A stretch of DNA of 64,000 nucleotides from NCBI GenBank assembly GCA_002352215.1, contig DEIB01000009.1, forward strand, positions 75,376-139,375, written 5' to 3'. The DNA is from Chthonomonas sp. UBA2785. Its GTDB lineage: Bacteria > Armatimonadota > Fimbriimonadia > Fimbriimonadales > Fimbriimonadaceae. Position 1 is the first letter of the stretch. The number at the start of each line of letters is the position of its first letter. Below, in pieces: positions 52,535 through 63,176 of this stretch. Below the pieces are notes generated by a model. That model was not told where the DNA came from. It was given only the letters and a program-made list of their open reading frames with translations, and did not search any database. Position numbers and translations under genes: made by a program.

Positions 52535-52723
52535 ATGCCGAACCCGAAGCGCAAATTCTCGCACTCCCGCACCACCAAGCGGCGCACCCACTGGACCACC
52601 GACCTGCCGGAAGTGGTCTCCACCCGCAACGTGCAGGGCGAACCGTTCCGCCTGAACCACTGCGCCTCGCCCGATGGCTACTACAAGGGCCGCCGGCTGC
52701 CGGGCTTCAAGGACAAGGCTTAA
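52535..52723 (+). CDS. rpmF: Ribosomal protein bL32
   Basis: A 62-aa bL32: PNPKRKFSHSRTTKRRTHW and the C-terminal DGYYKGRRLPGF. The two CxxC pairs of zinc-binding bL32 are absent (VSTRNVQGEP and LNHCASPDGYY take their places), so it is a zinc-free form like its neighbour bL33. AAGGAAGAAG precedes the ATG; co-transcribed with rpmG and followed by a strong terminator. Confidence 0.92.
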   Translation: MPNPKRKFSHSRTTKRRTHWTTDLPEVVSTRNVQGEPFRLNHCASPDGYYKGRRLPGFKDKA

Positions 52724-52747
52724 CCTCGCTTATTTCGCGACGATCAG

Positions 52748-52788
52748 AACCGGATCTGCCGATAGGTAGGTCCGGTTTTTTCGTTTTT
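52748..52788 (+). terminator. Intrinsic terminator of rpmG-rpmF
   Basis: AACCGGATCTGCC pairs with GGTAGGTCCGGTT (imperfect, strong outer stem AACCGGA/TCCGGTT), followed by TTTTCGTTTTT. Confidence 0.85.
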
Positions 52789-52860
52789 CAATCCCCGTGA
52801 AGATTCGAGTTCCGCCTGCCAAGAATGCTAGGTGACGGCCGTGCGCCGGGCGAAATCGAC

Positions 52861-55377
52861 ATGAAAATTTTGAAGCGACTCCGAATTCAACAGCGAGTCC
52901 TCTTGATGCTTGGCCTCTTCGGGATCATCCCAATCTTGGTGGGCCTCATCATCGTGAAGCAGGGTGTCAAGCAGGCCGAAGATGCGGCCCACATCCAGTT
53001 GGTGGCGCGTTCCGCGAACACCATTGAAGTCATCGAACGCAACCTGTTCGAACGATATGGCGACGTCCAAGCCTTTGGCCTGAACAGTGTGGTGCAGGAT
53101 CGCGAGTCTTGGTACAAGACGGATGGAACCAACCGATTGGTGACCGCCATGAACAACTACATGGCCACCTACACGCCGGTCTACGACCTGATGATGTTTG
53201 TGGACAAGACCGGGAAGGTCGCGGCCGTGAGCAGCGTCACCTGGGATGGCAAGCCTGCCAACACCAAGTCCCTTTACGGCAAGAACTTCGCCAAGGAAGA
53301 ATGGTTCCAAAACGCGATGAGCGGTAAGTTTGTTGCCTCGGATGCCCTCACTGGCACCTGGGTGGATGACTACCAGAAGTACGACTATCTCACCGAAACG
53401 CTCGGTACTGATGGCTTTTCGCTTTGTTATGCCGCTCCGGTCAAGGACGCCGCTGGGAATGTCATTGGTGTGTGGCGCAACTACGCTCGCCCGGCCGTGG
53501 TCGAGGGAATCTTGGCTTCTAACCTTGGCTCGTTGGCCACGGATGGGTTCACCGATGGTGAACTGACGCTGTTTGCCGCGGACGGCAAGATCCTGTTCAA
53601 CGCATACCTCGATGGCAACGAAACGAAGTTTGTGAACTGGGCCGATAAGGACCCGTCCGTGAAGGACGAGATGCAAGAACTGATCAAGGGCCTCAAGGCC
53701 GGTGGCACGCTCGCTCCGGAGATCTACACGGAAGTTGGTGGAGATCGAGGTGAACAACACCACCACGCCGGAGCCATCGCCAAGTCCAACGGCGCCCTCG
53801 GTTATCCGGGCCTCGGTTGGAGCGTCGGTCTTCGCATCTCCGCCGAGCAGTACTTTGCCAAGTACGGCCAAATCATGAAGACGATGTACATCTTCCTCGC
53901 GGTGGGTGTCGTGACCGTATTCCTCGTGGGTCGGGCCTTTGCCAAGAAGCTCACCACCCCGATCATTGCTCTCACCAACGGCCTCCAAACGGTGGCAAAG
54001 GGTGACCTCGACTTCGAAATCACCCACGTGAGCCAAGATGAACTGGGTGAAGCCAGCGACGCCTGCCGCGCCATGAAGACCTACTTGCAAGAGAAGGTTG
54101 CCGTGGCCGAGAAGGTCGCCGAAGGTGACACCAGCGTTCATGTGGAACTTGCCAGCGAGAAGGACGTGCTCGGCACCAGCCTCAGCGGGATGGTACACAG
54201 CCTTCGCAACGTCAGCGACGTCGCCGGCCGACTTGGCCAGGGCGACCTGACTGCGAGTATCACGCCGCGAAGCGCCAATGACTCCCTGGGGCATGCGCTC
54301 AGCACGATGATTGGCAACCTGCGCTCCGTGGTCGGCGAGATCCGCCAAAGCGCCAAGGAAGTCAATGGCAACAGCCAATCGCTGAAGGCGACCTCCAGCA
54401 CCGTCGCCGCCGTCGCTCAAGATATGGGCGAATCGGTGGAGCAGGTCACGCAAGCGATCAGCGAATCCACCCGCAGCGCGATGGAAATTGCCCGCGGCAG
54501 CGAGCAGCTGGCCCAAAACGCGAGCCTGGTCGCCCAGGATGCCGACGAACTGCAGCGCGCGATGGATCTGATCCGAAGCGGATCGGTGAAGCAAGACGCC
54601 GCCATCGACGAAACGGAATCCGGCATGAAGGACGCCGCTGAAGCCATGAACCGAGCCATCACCGGCACCCGCAAGGTGCGTGAGCAGATCGGTTCGGCCG
54701 CCAGCCAAGCCGAGCGCCTGGGTGAAAAGAGCGAGCAGATTGGCAGCATTGTGCAGGCGATCGAAGACATCGCCGAGCAAACCAACCTGCTGGCTCTGAA
54801 CGCCGCCATCGAAGCGGCCCGCGCCGGCGAAGCCGGTCGAGGCTTCTCGGTGGTCGCCGAAGAAGTCCGCAAGCTTGCCGAACGCTCCCAGAGTGCGACC
54901 CGAGAGATTGCGACGCTGATTGGCGACGTGCGATCCGACGTGGCTGCCACTGTGGACGTGATGCGCACGAGTGCCGATGAGGTCGAACAAGTGGCCGAAT
55001 TTGCGGAAGGCGTGACCGAAAAGGTGGACGTGGTGCTGAACGCCCTCGCCGAAGTGCGCGATGTGGCCGAAAGCAACGCTGCGGCCCTGACGCAGATGGT
55101 GAACAACGTGGACAGCGTGACCAACGCGATTGCCGGGGTGGCTTCGGTGGCCCAGGAATCGGCGGCCGGTGCGCAGGAAATGAGCGCCAGCGCCCAAGAG
55201 GTCTCCGCCAGCGTGGAACAAGTGAACCACGGGATCGGCAGCACCACCTCGGCCATCGTCGAGATTCGGGGCTCTGCTGAAGAGCTCGAAGCCATGGCCG
55301 GCCGACTGCAACAAGCGGTGGACCGCTTCCACTTGGAGGCTCACGCCTTCGACCACGAGACCGACCAGGCCGCCTAA
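52861..55377 (+). CDS. Methyl-accepting chemotaxis protein
   Basis: An 838-aa chemoreceptor: cytoplasmic start [12 protein letters not shown], first membrane helix ([20 protein letters not shown]), a long double-Cache-like sensor (about 35-340, with [35 protein letters not shown]), second helix ([20 protein letters not shown]), HAMP ([20 protein letters not shown]) and possibly a second HAMP-like helix pair, then the signalling domain with the hairpin tip [20 protein letters not shown] and [15 protein letters not shown]. It senses an unknown ligand outside the cell. No che gene is near. Confidence 0.95.
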   Translation: MKILKRLRIQQRVLLMLGLFGIIPILVGLIIVKQGVKQAEDAAHIQLVARSANTIEVIERNLFERYGDVQAFGLNSVVQDRESWYKTDGTNRLVTAMNNYMATYTPVYDLMMFVDKTGKVAAVSSVTWDGKPANTKSLYGKNFAKEEWFQNAMSGKFVASDALTGTWVDDYQKYDYLTETLGTDGFSLCYAAPVKDAAGNVIGVWRNYARPAVVEGILASNLGSLATDGFTDGELTLFAADGKILFNAYLDGNETKFVNWADKDPSVKDEMQELIKGLKAGGTLAPEIYTEVGGDRGEQHHHAGAIAKSNGALGYPGLGWSVGLRISAEQYFAKYGQIMKTMYIFLAVGVVTVFLVGRAFAKKLTTPIIALTNGLQTVAKGDLDFEITHVSQDELGEASDACRAMKTYLQEKVAVAEKVAEGDTSVHVELASEKDVLGTSLSGMVHSLRNVSDVAGRLGQGDLTASITPRSANDSLGHALSTMIGNLRSVVGEIRQSAKEVNGNSQSLKATSSTVAAVAQDMGESVEQVTQAISESTRSAMEIARGSEQLAQNASLVAQDADELQRAMDLIRSGSVKQDAAIDETESGMKDAAEAMNRAITGTRKVREQIGSAASQAERLGEKSEQIGSIVQAIEDIAEQTNLLALNAAIEAARAGEAGRGFSVVAEEVRKLAERSQSATREIATLIGDVRSDVAATVDVMRTSADEVEQVAEFAEGVTEKVDVVLNALAEVRDVAESNAAALTQMVNNVDSVTNAIAGVASVAQESAAGAQEMSASAQEVSASVEQVNHGIGSTTSAIVEIRGSAEELEAMAGRLQQAVDRFHLEAHAFDHETDQAA

Positions 55378-55396
55378 CCAATCCGTCAGGCGCACA

Positions 55397-55443
55397 AAGA
55401 ATGGCCTCCCCTCCTGAAATGGAGTGGGAGGCCGTTCTTCTTT
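55397..55443. terminator. Bidirectional terminator between chemoreceptor and nuoN
   Basis: A 14-bp stem (55397-55410 with 55426-55439, one T:G pair) with A-rich and T-rich sides (AAGAA...TTCTTC), serving both converging units. Confidence 0.8.
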
Positions 55444-55476
55444 ATGCCATCTTCCGCGAATGCGGATCGGATGAGG

Positions 55477-56970
55477 CTAGCGCTGGGTTTGGGCAACCAC
55501 GGGTCGCTCGACCTTCACCGAGGCTTCGTTCGGGGCCGTCAGCATGCTTTGCACCGCCGAACCGAAGAACCATGATCCAAACACGGCTGCCGCACACACC
55601 ACGCAAGTGAGCTTGAGACCGCCTGAGGTCTGGCTGACCCGCGCGCCGGTGAGCTCTTCTTCATCCACAAACACAGCCTTGGCCATGTAAAGGTAGTAGG
55701 CCACGCTGATTGCCGAATTCACGCCCAGCACGATAGCCAGCGGCAACAGGTCCGCCTTGAGCGCGCCCTGGAAGATCAACAGCTTGCCCAAGAAACCGCC
55801 TGTGAACGGGATGCCGATGAGCGAGATGAGGAAGACGATGAAAGCTCCGGCCGCAAAGCGGTTGCGCTTCCATAGCCCGTGCAGAGCCGAGGCCCGCGCG
55901 TCTTCTTGCGCATTCCGCACCGCCAGGGTCAGCACCGCGAAGGCGCCAATCGTCGCCACGCTGTAAACGGCCAGATAGAACACCATCGCGTCCAGGCTCA
56001 CCGCCTTGGGATTCTTGAGGTGAGCGAGCAGCGCCACCATCACGTACCCCGCGTGGGCAATGGACGAGAAGCCGAGCATGCGCTTGAGGTCGGTCTGCCC
56101 GATGGCCGAGACGTTCCCTACCGTCATCGTCAGCATCGACAGCCAAAACAGCACCGGGAACCAGAAATCTTGCGTCTGCCCAAGCACCGGCAACATCCGC
56201 GCCATCAAGCCGAGGGCCGCAATCTTGGAGACGGTGGCCAAAAACGCGCTGACGTTGGTCGGCGCCCCTTGGTATACGTCCGGCGTCCACATATGGAACG
56301 GGAACAGCGAAGCCTTGAAACCCAAGCCCATCAACACGAAGGCCGTGGCCAGAATCTGCATGTTCATCTGTGCGCCGTTCATCCCGATTTGCGTCAGGCT
56401 CAGCGTGCCGGTCGCCCCGTAGAAGAACGCAATGCCGTAAAGCAGGAACGCCGAGGCCAACGAACCGAGCAAGAAGTACTTGAGCGCCGATTCGGCCGAG
56501 CGCTGCTCCTCGCGGGCCAGGCCCGCCATGCAATAGAGCGAGATGGACAGCACTTCCAGGCCGATAAAGACCATGAGAAGGTGGTCCGTACCCACCATGA
56601 TCATGCCGCCCGCTGTGGACCAGATCGCTAGCGGATAGAACTCGCCGTACGCCATGCGGCGTTCGCGCAGATAGTTTTCACCGAAGAGGAACGTCAGGCC
56701 GCAGGCCACCACCATCAGCAGTTGCAGCATCAAGCCCATGTGGTCACGGCGAATCATTCCGGCGAACGTATCGACCGCCGGCATGCCGACCTGCGTGGCC
56801 AGCAAGTAGGCGGCCACCGCTAGACCCGTAAGGCTGATGCCCACGATGACGTTGTTGTTCTGCCGGGGGCGGAACATCTCGACCAAAAGCGCGGCGATCC
56901 CGGTCAGGAACACCACAATCACCGGCATGGCCGCCGTCCAGTCAATGGTGGGAATCACATAATTGTTCAT
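55477..56970 (-). CDS. nuoN: NADH-quinone oxidoreductase subunit N
   Basis: A 497-aa antiporter-like membrane subunit of complex I with about 14 hydrophobic helices: GLEVLSISLYCMAGLARE, KASLFPFHMWTPDVYQGAP with conserved Lys, and KRMLGFSSIAHAGYVMVAL. It translocates protons. Start overlaps the nuoM stop (ATGA). Last gene of the nuo run. Confidence 0.96.
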   Translation of the reverse strand: MNNYVIPTIDWTAAMPVIVVFLTGIAALLVEMFRPRQNNNVIVGISLTGLAVAAYLLATQVGMPAVDTFAGMIRRDHMGLMLQLLMVVACGLTFLFGENYLRERRMAYGEFYPLAIWSTAGGMIMVGTDHLLMVFIGLEVLSISLYCMAGLAREEQRSAESALKYFLLGSLASAFLLYGIAFFYGATGTLSLTQIGMNGAQMNMQILATAFVLMGLGFKASLFPFHMWTPDVYQGAPTNVSAFLATVSKIAALGLMARMLPVLGQTQDFWFPVLFWLSMLTMTVGNVSAIGQTDLKRMLGFSSIAHAGYVMVALLAHLKNPKAVSLDAMVFYLAVYSVATIGAFAVLTLAVRNAQEDARASALHGLWKRNRFAAGAFIVFLISLIGIPFTGGFLGKLLIFQGALKADLLPLAIVLGVNSAISVAYYLYMAKAVFVDEEELTGARVSQTSGGLKLTCVVCAAAVFGSWFFGSAVQSMLTAPNEASVKVERPVVAQTQR

Positions 56971-58682
56971 CGTTGGGCCACCTCGGCGGGTTCGCGGAGA
57001 TTCTCAAAGTGGTGGTTCGCCGGGGCGATCTGCTGTTGCACCGTGTATTCACCCAAGGCCACACCTTCCGCGCGGGGCAGCACTTGCACCAGGTTGCCGT
57101 CTTGGTCAATCTCGTGCAGCGGTTCGCTCCAACTCGGCCGCATGCCTTGCGGGTTCACGGCCATCATGCGGGCCGCGCCAAGGCTACTTTCCATCGGCTT
57201 CATAAAGGTGTTGGGATATATCCCACCCCAGAAGATGAGGACGATGAACATGCCGACCAGCACGATTTCGTGCGTCTTGATGTCCTTCAGCCGCAGCAAG
57301 TCTTGGTTCGTAATGGGGCCGTAGAAGACCTTCATGAACATCTTGAGCAAGTAGACCGCGGCAAACACGACGCCTGTCCCGGCAATCACCGGCAGCCAGA
57401 TGTTGAGGCCGTACGCCCCCGCCATCCCGGCCTGGAAGGCACCCATCATGGCCAAGAATTCACCGATAAACCCGTTGGTGCCGGGCAAGCCAACACTCGA
57501 GAACATCACGATGAGAAACAGGGCCGCAAAGATCGGCATCTGCGCCTTCAAGCCACCCATATCGGCGAACTTGCGCGTGTGGATGCGCTCATAGAGCAAA
57601 CCGATGAGCAAGAACAAGGCCCCCGTGCTGACCCCGTGGTTCAGCTGTTGGTACGCCCCGCCCAGGATGCCCGCGCTGGAAAGCGAAACGATCCCCAGCA
57701 TCACAAAGCCCATGTGCGCCACGGAGGAGTAGGCGACGAGCTTCTTCACGTCGTCCTGCATGGTCGCCACAATGGCCCCGTACACGATGCCGATGACACA
57801 CAAGGTCATTAGGATCGGCACCGCGTTCTGCATCGATTCAGGGAAGAGCGGCAAGCAGAAGCGCAGGAACCCGAAGGTGCCCATCTTCAGCAAGACGCCC
57901 GCCAGGATCACCGAGCCGGCCGTGGGGGCTTCGGTGTGCGCATCCGGCAACCACGTATGGAACGGGAACATCGGACACTTGACCATCATGGCCACCGCGA
58001 AGGTCCAGAACACTACAGTTTGCAACTGCATGGCGTTGGCCCACAGCGCTCCGTTGGCCACCTGGGCCTGGATTGCGATGAGATCGAACGTCATGGCGCC
58101 CGTCACCTTTTGCATCTGCATGGCCAAGGCAATCATGCCGATGAGCATGAAGATGCTGGCCCCAAAGGTGTAGATGAAGAACTTGCGCGCAGCGTAGGCG
58201 CGATCCGAGCCACCCCAGATGTAGACCAGCAGCGCCATGGGCACCAGCGAGGCCTCGAAGAAGGCATAGAACAGGATCAGGTCCAGCGAAACGAAGACGC
58301 CCAGCATCGCCATCTGCAGGAACTGCAACAAGACGAAGTAGGTTTTGACGCGATTCTTGACGTAGTAGCTAAACCAGTTGGCCACCACCGTGAGGAACGT
58401 GGTGAGAACGATCAGCCAGATGCTGATCCCGTCCACCCCGACCTTCCACTGCACGCCAATGCTGGGCAGGAACGGGACGGCCTCGAGCATTTGGAAGTGG
58501 AACGAGCGCCCGTCGAACTGACTGAGCACCGTGGCCGCCACTCCGAGCGCCACCAGGCTGAAGACCATGCTTGCGCCCTTGATGGCGCGCTCAAAGGTCT
58601 CGGGGATGAACATCAAGAAAATGGCCCCGAGCACCGGCACTGCCAGCAACAAGGAGAGGATGCCCAATCCGGTGTTTTCCAT
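56967..58682 (-). CDS. nuoM: NADH-quinone oxidoreductase subunit M
   Basis: A 571-aa antiporter-like subunit: LILFYAFFEASLVPMALLVY, CPMFPFHTWLPDAHTEAPTA and KKLVAYSSVAHMGFVMLG are the conserved proton-channel motifs. A C-terminal hydrophilic tail of about 70 residues follows the last helix. Coupled to nuoL by TAATG. Confidence 0.96.
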   Translation of the reverse strand: MENTGLGILSLLLAVPVLGAIFLMFIPETFERAIKGASMVFSLVALGVAATVLSQFDGRSFHFQMLEAVPFLPSIGVQWKVGVDGISIWLIVLTTFLTVVANWFSYYVKNRVKTYFVLLQFLQMAMLGVFVSLDLILFYAFFEASLVPMALLVYIWGGSDRAYAARKFFIYTFGASIFMLIGMIALAMQMQKVTGAMTFDLIAIQAQVANGALWANAMQLQTVVFWTFAVAMMVKCPMFPFHTWLPDAHTEAPTAGSVILAGVLLKMGTFGFLRFCLPLFPESMQNAVPILMTLCVIGIVYGAIVATMQDDVKKLVAYSSVAHMGFVMLGIVSLSSAGILGGAYQQLNHGVSTGALFLLIGLLYERIHTRKFADMGGLKAQMPIFAALFLIVMFSSVGLPGTNGFIGEFLAMMGAFQAGMAGAYGLNIWLPVIAGTGVVFAAVYLLKMFMKVFYGPITNQDLLRLKDIKTHEIVLVGMFIVLIFWGGIYPNTFMKPMESSLGAARMMAVNPQGMRPSWSEPLHEIDQDGNLVQVLPRAEGVALGEYTVQQQIAPANHHFENLREPAEVAQR

Positions 58683-60859
58683 TAGAACTTGCCTCCGATG
58701 ACTTGCACCAACGCATACACGATGATGGCGGAGCCTCCCACCAGCATCATCAGCGCGTAGTTGCGCACATATCCGGTTTGGAACCGCTTGCCGAGGTAGC
58801 TAAGGACCACCCCGAATGTGGCACCCACGGCTTTCACAAGGTTGTCGATGATTCCGATGTCAAAGAGCTTGACCACCGCGCCCACGCCGTTCGCCAGCAT
58901 GCCGCTTCCCTTGTTGCTATACCAATCGGTGTAGAAGGATGCGGCGGCCGCACGTCGGAGGGGATTCCACTTGCTGAGGTCGAATCCTTCCGTCGCCGGG
59001 AGTTTGCGGTAGGCCACCAACGCTCCGAGAATGCCGGTGGTGCCCACCACGATGCTGAGGATGGTCAGCATGTCGTGGGAGATGTTCTTAGCCGTCTTGA
59101 CCTCCGTGGCACCCCACGGGGCCAGCCAATCCTTGAGCCAGTGGCCCGCTTCCATGGCGTAGCCCACAAAGCCGAGCGAGAACACGGCCAGGATTGCCAG
59201 CGGCGCCCACATCGTCCAGGGGACCTCGTGCGGCTCGTGGGTTTGATCGAGCTCGTGGTGATGCTCGTGCGCGTGCACCTGAGCATTCATCTCCTCATCG
59301 GTCATGAAGAAGCCTTCGGTGTCCTCGCCGTGGTGATGATCTCCGTGCGCGTGGTCGTGCCCGTGGTGATCATCATGATGCGCGTGCACATCGTGGTGCG
59401 CCGGGGCGAGGTCGCGCCAGCGCTCCTTGTCGGTGCCGAAAGTCAGCGCCATCATGCGCGTCATGTAGAACGCCGTCATCCCGGCCACCGCCAAGCCCAC
59501 CCAGCCCGCAAAGGCGCCGGGAGTGAGGCCCGCAATGGTGAACGTGGACATCTTGTCCGGCATGTTCAGCGCGTTGTATAGCACGGCTTCCTTACTCCAG
59601 AAGCCGCTAAATAGGAAGGGCACCCCGGCAATGGCCGCCCAGCCAATCCCCATCGTGAGATAGGTGATGGGCAGATACTTTTGCAGCCGGCCGTAGTTGC
59701 GCATGTCTTGGTCGTGCGCCATCGCGTGGATGACCGCGCCCGAGCCCAAGAACAACAGCGCCTTAAAGAACGCGTGGGTGATGACGTGGAACATCCCGGC
59801 ATAGAACGCGCCCACGCCGCACGCAATGAACATGTAGCCCAGTTGCGAAACCGTGGAATACGCCAGCACCTTCTTGATGTCCGTGTGGCCAAAGGCAATG
59901 CCTGCGCCGAGCAGGGCCGTCGCCGCCCCCACCAACGCCACCACGTTCATCGCGAACGGAGAGGCGAGGAAGATTTCCTGCACGCGGTTCAGCAGCACGA
60001 TGCCGCTGGTGACCATCGTCGCCGCGTGGATGAGAGCCGACACCGGCGTGGGGCCGGCCATAGCGTCCGGCAACCACACAAAGAGCGGGAACTGCGCCGA
60101 CTTGCCGCAAGCGCCCACAAAGAGCAGCAGCGCGATCATCGTCGCATCAAACGGCTTGCTGGCAAGGAGTTGCCCGATCTGAGGAAGCAAAACGTCGTAG
60201 CTCAGCCAGCGGCTATCCACAATGCCGAGCGCATCCTTGTTCTGCGCGGCCAGCACCACCAACCAAAACATCCCGAGCGTGAGACCGACGTCACCAATAC
60301 GGTTGACGATGAACGCCTTGTTGGCCGCCGCCGAGTTCTTGAGGTCCTTGTACCAAAAGCCGATGAGCAGATAGGAGCACAGACCAACCCCTTCCCAGCC
60401 GATGAACAGCATGGCGAGGTTATTGCCCAGCACCAGCACCAGCATCAACGCGATAAACAGGTTGAGGTAGGTGAAGAACCGGGGGAAATCGGTCTCCTCC
60501 GCCATGTAGCCGATGGAGTAGAGGTGAATGAGCGATCCGATGCCGGTGATGACTAGCACCATCGTCATCGAGAGCGGGTCCACCCGGAACTCAAACGGGA
60601 TGGAAATCGCCTGCGTGCTAATCCATTCGAAGAGCGTGAGAACCACCGCTCGTTCGGATTCCGGCTGCTGCATGAGTTGCAGCGTCAGGGGCAGTGCGAT
60701 CAAGAATCCTAGCGCGATGGGGGCAACACCAAGTGCCCCGCAGATGCGGCGACCGAGCTTGGGGCCGAACGTGTCCACCACGATCTTGCCACCCAAGGCT
60801 TGGAACAGAGACCCGAAGAGCGGAAGGGCAAAAACCCACCAAATCAGCTTGTAATCCAT
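58682..60859 (-). CDS. nuoL: NADH-quinone oxidoreductase subunit L with His-rich insert
   Basis: A 725-aa antiporter-like subunit: LFIGWEGVGLCSYLLIGFWY, SAQFPLFVWLPDAMAGPTPV, KKVLAYSTVSQLGYMF, and the C-terminal long lateral helix region. Between a helix ending in MMALTFG and the next helix lies a 60-residue hydrophilic insert (about 485-545) with over 20 His in runs such as HHDVHAHHDDHHGHDHAHG. The ATG has AAGGAG six bases upstream. Confidence 0.96.
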   Translation of the reverse strand: MDYKLIWWVFALPLFGSLFQALGGKIVVDTFGPKLGRRICGALGVAPIALGFLIALPLTLQLMQQPESERAVVLTLFEWISTQAISIPFEFRVDPLSMTMVLVITGIGSLIHLYSIGYMAEETDFPRFFTYLNLFIALMLVLVLGNNLAMLFIGWEGVGLCSYLLIGFWYKDLKNSAAANKAFIVNRIGDVGLTLGMFWLVVLAAQNKDALGIVDSRWLSYDVLLPQIGQLLASKPFDATMIALLLFVGACGKSAQFPLFVWLPDAMAGPTPVSALIHAATMVTSGIVLLNRVQEIFLASPFAMNVVALVGAATALLGAGIAFGHTDIKKVLAYSTVSQLGYMFIACGVGAFYAGMFHVITHAFFKALLFLGSGAVIHAMAHDQDMRNYGRLQKYLPITYLTMGIGWAAIAGVPFLFSGFWSKEAVLYNALNMPDKMSTFTIAGLTPGAFAGWVGLAVAGMTAFYMTRMMALTFGTDKERWRDLAPAHHDVHAHHDDHHGHDHAHGDHHHGEDTEGFFMTDEEMNAQVHAHEHHHELDQTHEPHEVPWTMWAPLAILAVFSLGFVGYAMEAGHWLKDWLAPWGATEVKTAKNISHDMLTILSIVVGTTGILGALVAYRKLPATEGFDLSKWNPLRRAAAASFYTDWYSNKGSGMLANGVGAVVKLFDIGIIDNLVKAVGATFGVVLSYLGKRFQTGYVRNYALMMLVGGSAIIVYALVQVIGGKF

Positions 60860-60869
60860 CGTGATCTCC

Positions 60870-61244
60870 TTAGTTCCTCAGCGTACTGAGGTCGTCTACG
60901 TCCACTTCGCGGCGAGCCCGGAAGATGGCCATGATGATGCCCAGCCCGACCGCCACTTCGGCGGCGGCCACGGCCATCACAAAAATCACCATCATTTGGC
61001 CGTTCATGGCCGCCTGTTGGGCATTTTCGTACTTGAGGCCCCACCCGTTTTGGTAGCGAGCGAAGGTCAAGAACGTGAGGTTGACGGCATTGAGCATCAA
61101 CTCAATGCACATAAACACGGTGACGGGGTTGCGGCGCACCACAACGCCCACTGCGCCGAGAGCGAAGAGCATCGCCCCGAGCAGCAAGAACCACTCGATG
61201 GGGACGTCATTGACAATACCGGTCGGTGCCATGGCGAGGGTCAT
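60870..61244 (-). CDS. nuoK: NADH-quinone oxidoreductase subunit K
   Basis: A 124-aa three-helix subunit: [40 protein letters not shown] (membrane Glu of the proton path) and [17 protein letters not shown] (second Glu). A loop of about 15 residues between helices 2 and 3 ([16 protein letters not shown]) is longer than usual. ATG at 61244 with AGGAG upstream. Confidence 0.95.
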   Translation of the reverse strand: MTLAMAPTGIVNDVPIEWFLLLGAMLFALGAVGVVVRRNPVTVFMCIELMLNAVNLTFLTFARYQNGWGLKYENAQQAAMNGQMMVIFVMAVAAAEVAVGLGIIMAIFRARREVDVDDLSTLRN

Positions 61245-61246
61245 CA

Positions 61247-61747
<501 letters not shown>

Positions 61748-61781
61748 CGACCGGCCTCCAGATTCCTTAAGAAGTGCGTTG

Positions 61782-63164
61782 TCATACGGTTTTGCCACTC
61801 GAAGAGGCCGGGGCCGGGTCCACGAGAGTGATGGATCGTCGTTCGGTGCCATCCACCAGCGAGATGGCTTGGCGTTGTTCGGCTTCCCGCGACTTGCGCG
61901 AGGCCGACACCAGGTTGAAGTAGAGCAGCGCGAGGAGGGCCACCGCGCCGAAGAAGGCCACCCAGCCGCCCAGCACGCCGTACATCTCCGTGGCCACAAT
62001 CCAGATGCCCACGATAATGAAGTTGGCGACCGCCGTCGGCAGCAGGCTCTTCCAGCCCAGGTTCATCAGCTGGTCGTAGCGCAATCGCGGAAGCGTGGCG
62101 CGCAGCCAGATGAAGAAGGACAGCATGAAGATCTGCTTGACCAAGAACCCGGCGGGGCCGAGCCAGTAGTTGAGATCGCGCAGGGCGTACCAGAAGGAGC
62201 TCAGGCTCGGGAAGGTCACCGCCAGTTCGTCGTAGTTGAACGGCATGAAGTGGTAACCACCCATGAACACGGCGGCAAAGACGCCACTGAACACGAACAT
62301 AGCCGCGTATTCACCCATGAAGAACACGGCGAACTTCATGGACGAGTATTCGGTGTGATAACCGGCGATGAGTTCGTTTTCCGCTTCGGGAAGGTCGAAC
62401 GGAGCGCGGTTGGTTTCCGCCACGAGCGCGATCAAGAAGATCACCGCCGAAAGCAAACCAAACGGCGTGAACAGGAACCAGTTCTGCACCTGCGGGATCA
62501 CGCCCCACAGCGCCTTCTCCTGCTCGGCCACCATGTCGGTCATCTTGAGCGAGCCGGTGGCCAGGGCAATGCACGCTAGCGAGACGCCCATCGCGAGTTC
62601 ATATGAAATCAACTGTGCGCTGGCGCGAAGGCCGCCCATCAGCGAGTACTTGTTGTTGCTGGAGTAACCCGCCAACACGATGCCATAGGCACCCAAACTG
62701 GAGATGGCCAGCACCCACAGGATGCCGATATCAATGTTCGCGGCCGGGGAGAAGTTGCCCCAGAACCCAGTGTGCGGGGTCCACGGGAGTGTCGCCCCCA
62801 AAGCAAAGGCCGGGAACAGCGCCAGGGCGGGAGAGATGACGTAAATCAGGCGGTCGACCGCGCTCGGCTTGATCTCTTCCTTGAGGAAGAGCTTCACCCC
62901 GTCCAGGAGCGGCTGAATGAGACCAAAAGTGCGGATCTGGCGGCCGTTGGGGAGGGTGATGGTGCCGCTGCGGTTCGGGCCGATGCGGTCTTGCATCCAC
63001 GAGAGCAAGCGTCGTTCCCACCAAATGATGCCCGGCACCAGGGTGAGAATGGGAAGGATAACGAGAATGACCCGGACCAGCGCCATGAAGGTGCTGCCGG
63101 GCATGCCCGCAACGGTGAACTCGTTGTTACTAGCTCCTTCGAGCCAAGCGCTCACCTGTTCCAT
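61782..63164 (-). CDS. nuoH: NADH-quinone oxidoreductase subunit H
   Basis: A 460-aa quinone-site membrane subunit: WWERRLLSWMQDRIGPNR, GLIQPLLDGVKLFLKEEIKP, AETNRAPFDLPEAENELIAG and YHTEYSSMKFAVFFMGEY. It is longer than most NuoH because of an extra C-terminal helix region and a tail of about 45 residues (ISLVDGTERRSITLVDPAP). ATG 12 bases after nuoG. Confidence 0.96.
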   Translation of the reverse strand: MEQVSAWLEGASNNEFTVAGMPGSTFMALVRVILVILPILTLVPGIIWWERRLLSWMQDRIGPNRSGTITLPNGRQIRTFGLIQPLLDGVKLFLKEEIKPSAVDRLIYVISPALALFPAFALGATLPWTPHTGFWGNFSPAANIDIGILWVLAISSLGAYGIVLAGYSSNNKYSLMGGLRASAQLISYELAMGVSLACIALATGSLKMTDMVAEQEKALWGVIPQVQNWFLFTPFGLLSAVIFLIALVAETNRAPFDLPEAENELIAGYHTEYSSMKFAVFFMGEYAAMFVFSGVFAAVFMGGYHFMPFNYDELAVTFPSLSSFWYALRDLNYWLGPAGFLVKQIFMLSFFIWLRATLPRLRYDQLMNLGWKSLLPTAVANFIIVGIWIVATEMYGVLGGWVAFFGAVALLALLYFNLVSASRKSREAEQRQAISLVDGTERRSITLVDPAPASSSGKTV

Positions 63165-63176
63165 GCCTTTCGGACT

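Noticed and set aside
52535..52723. Ribosomal protein bL28
   Set aside because: The PKRK...RRTHW start and GYYKGR end are those of bL32; bL28 has a different pattern.
52828..55395. 855-codon open frame opposite the chemoreceptor
   Set aside because: Composition (His, Gly, Val rich) is that of an antisense frame; the plus strand encodes a complete chemoreceptor.
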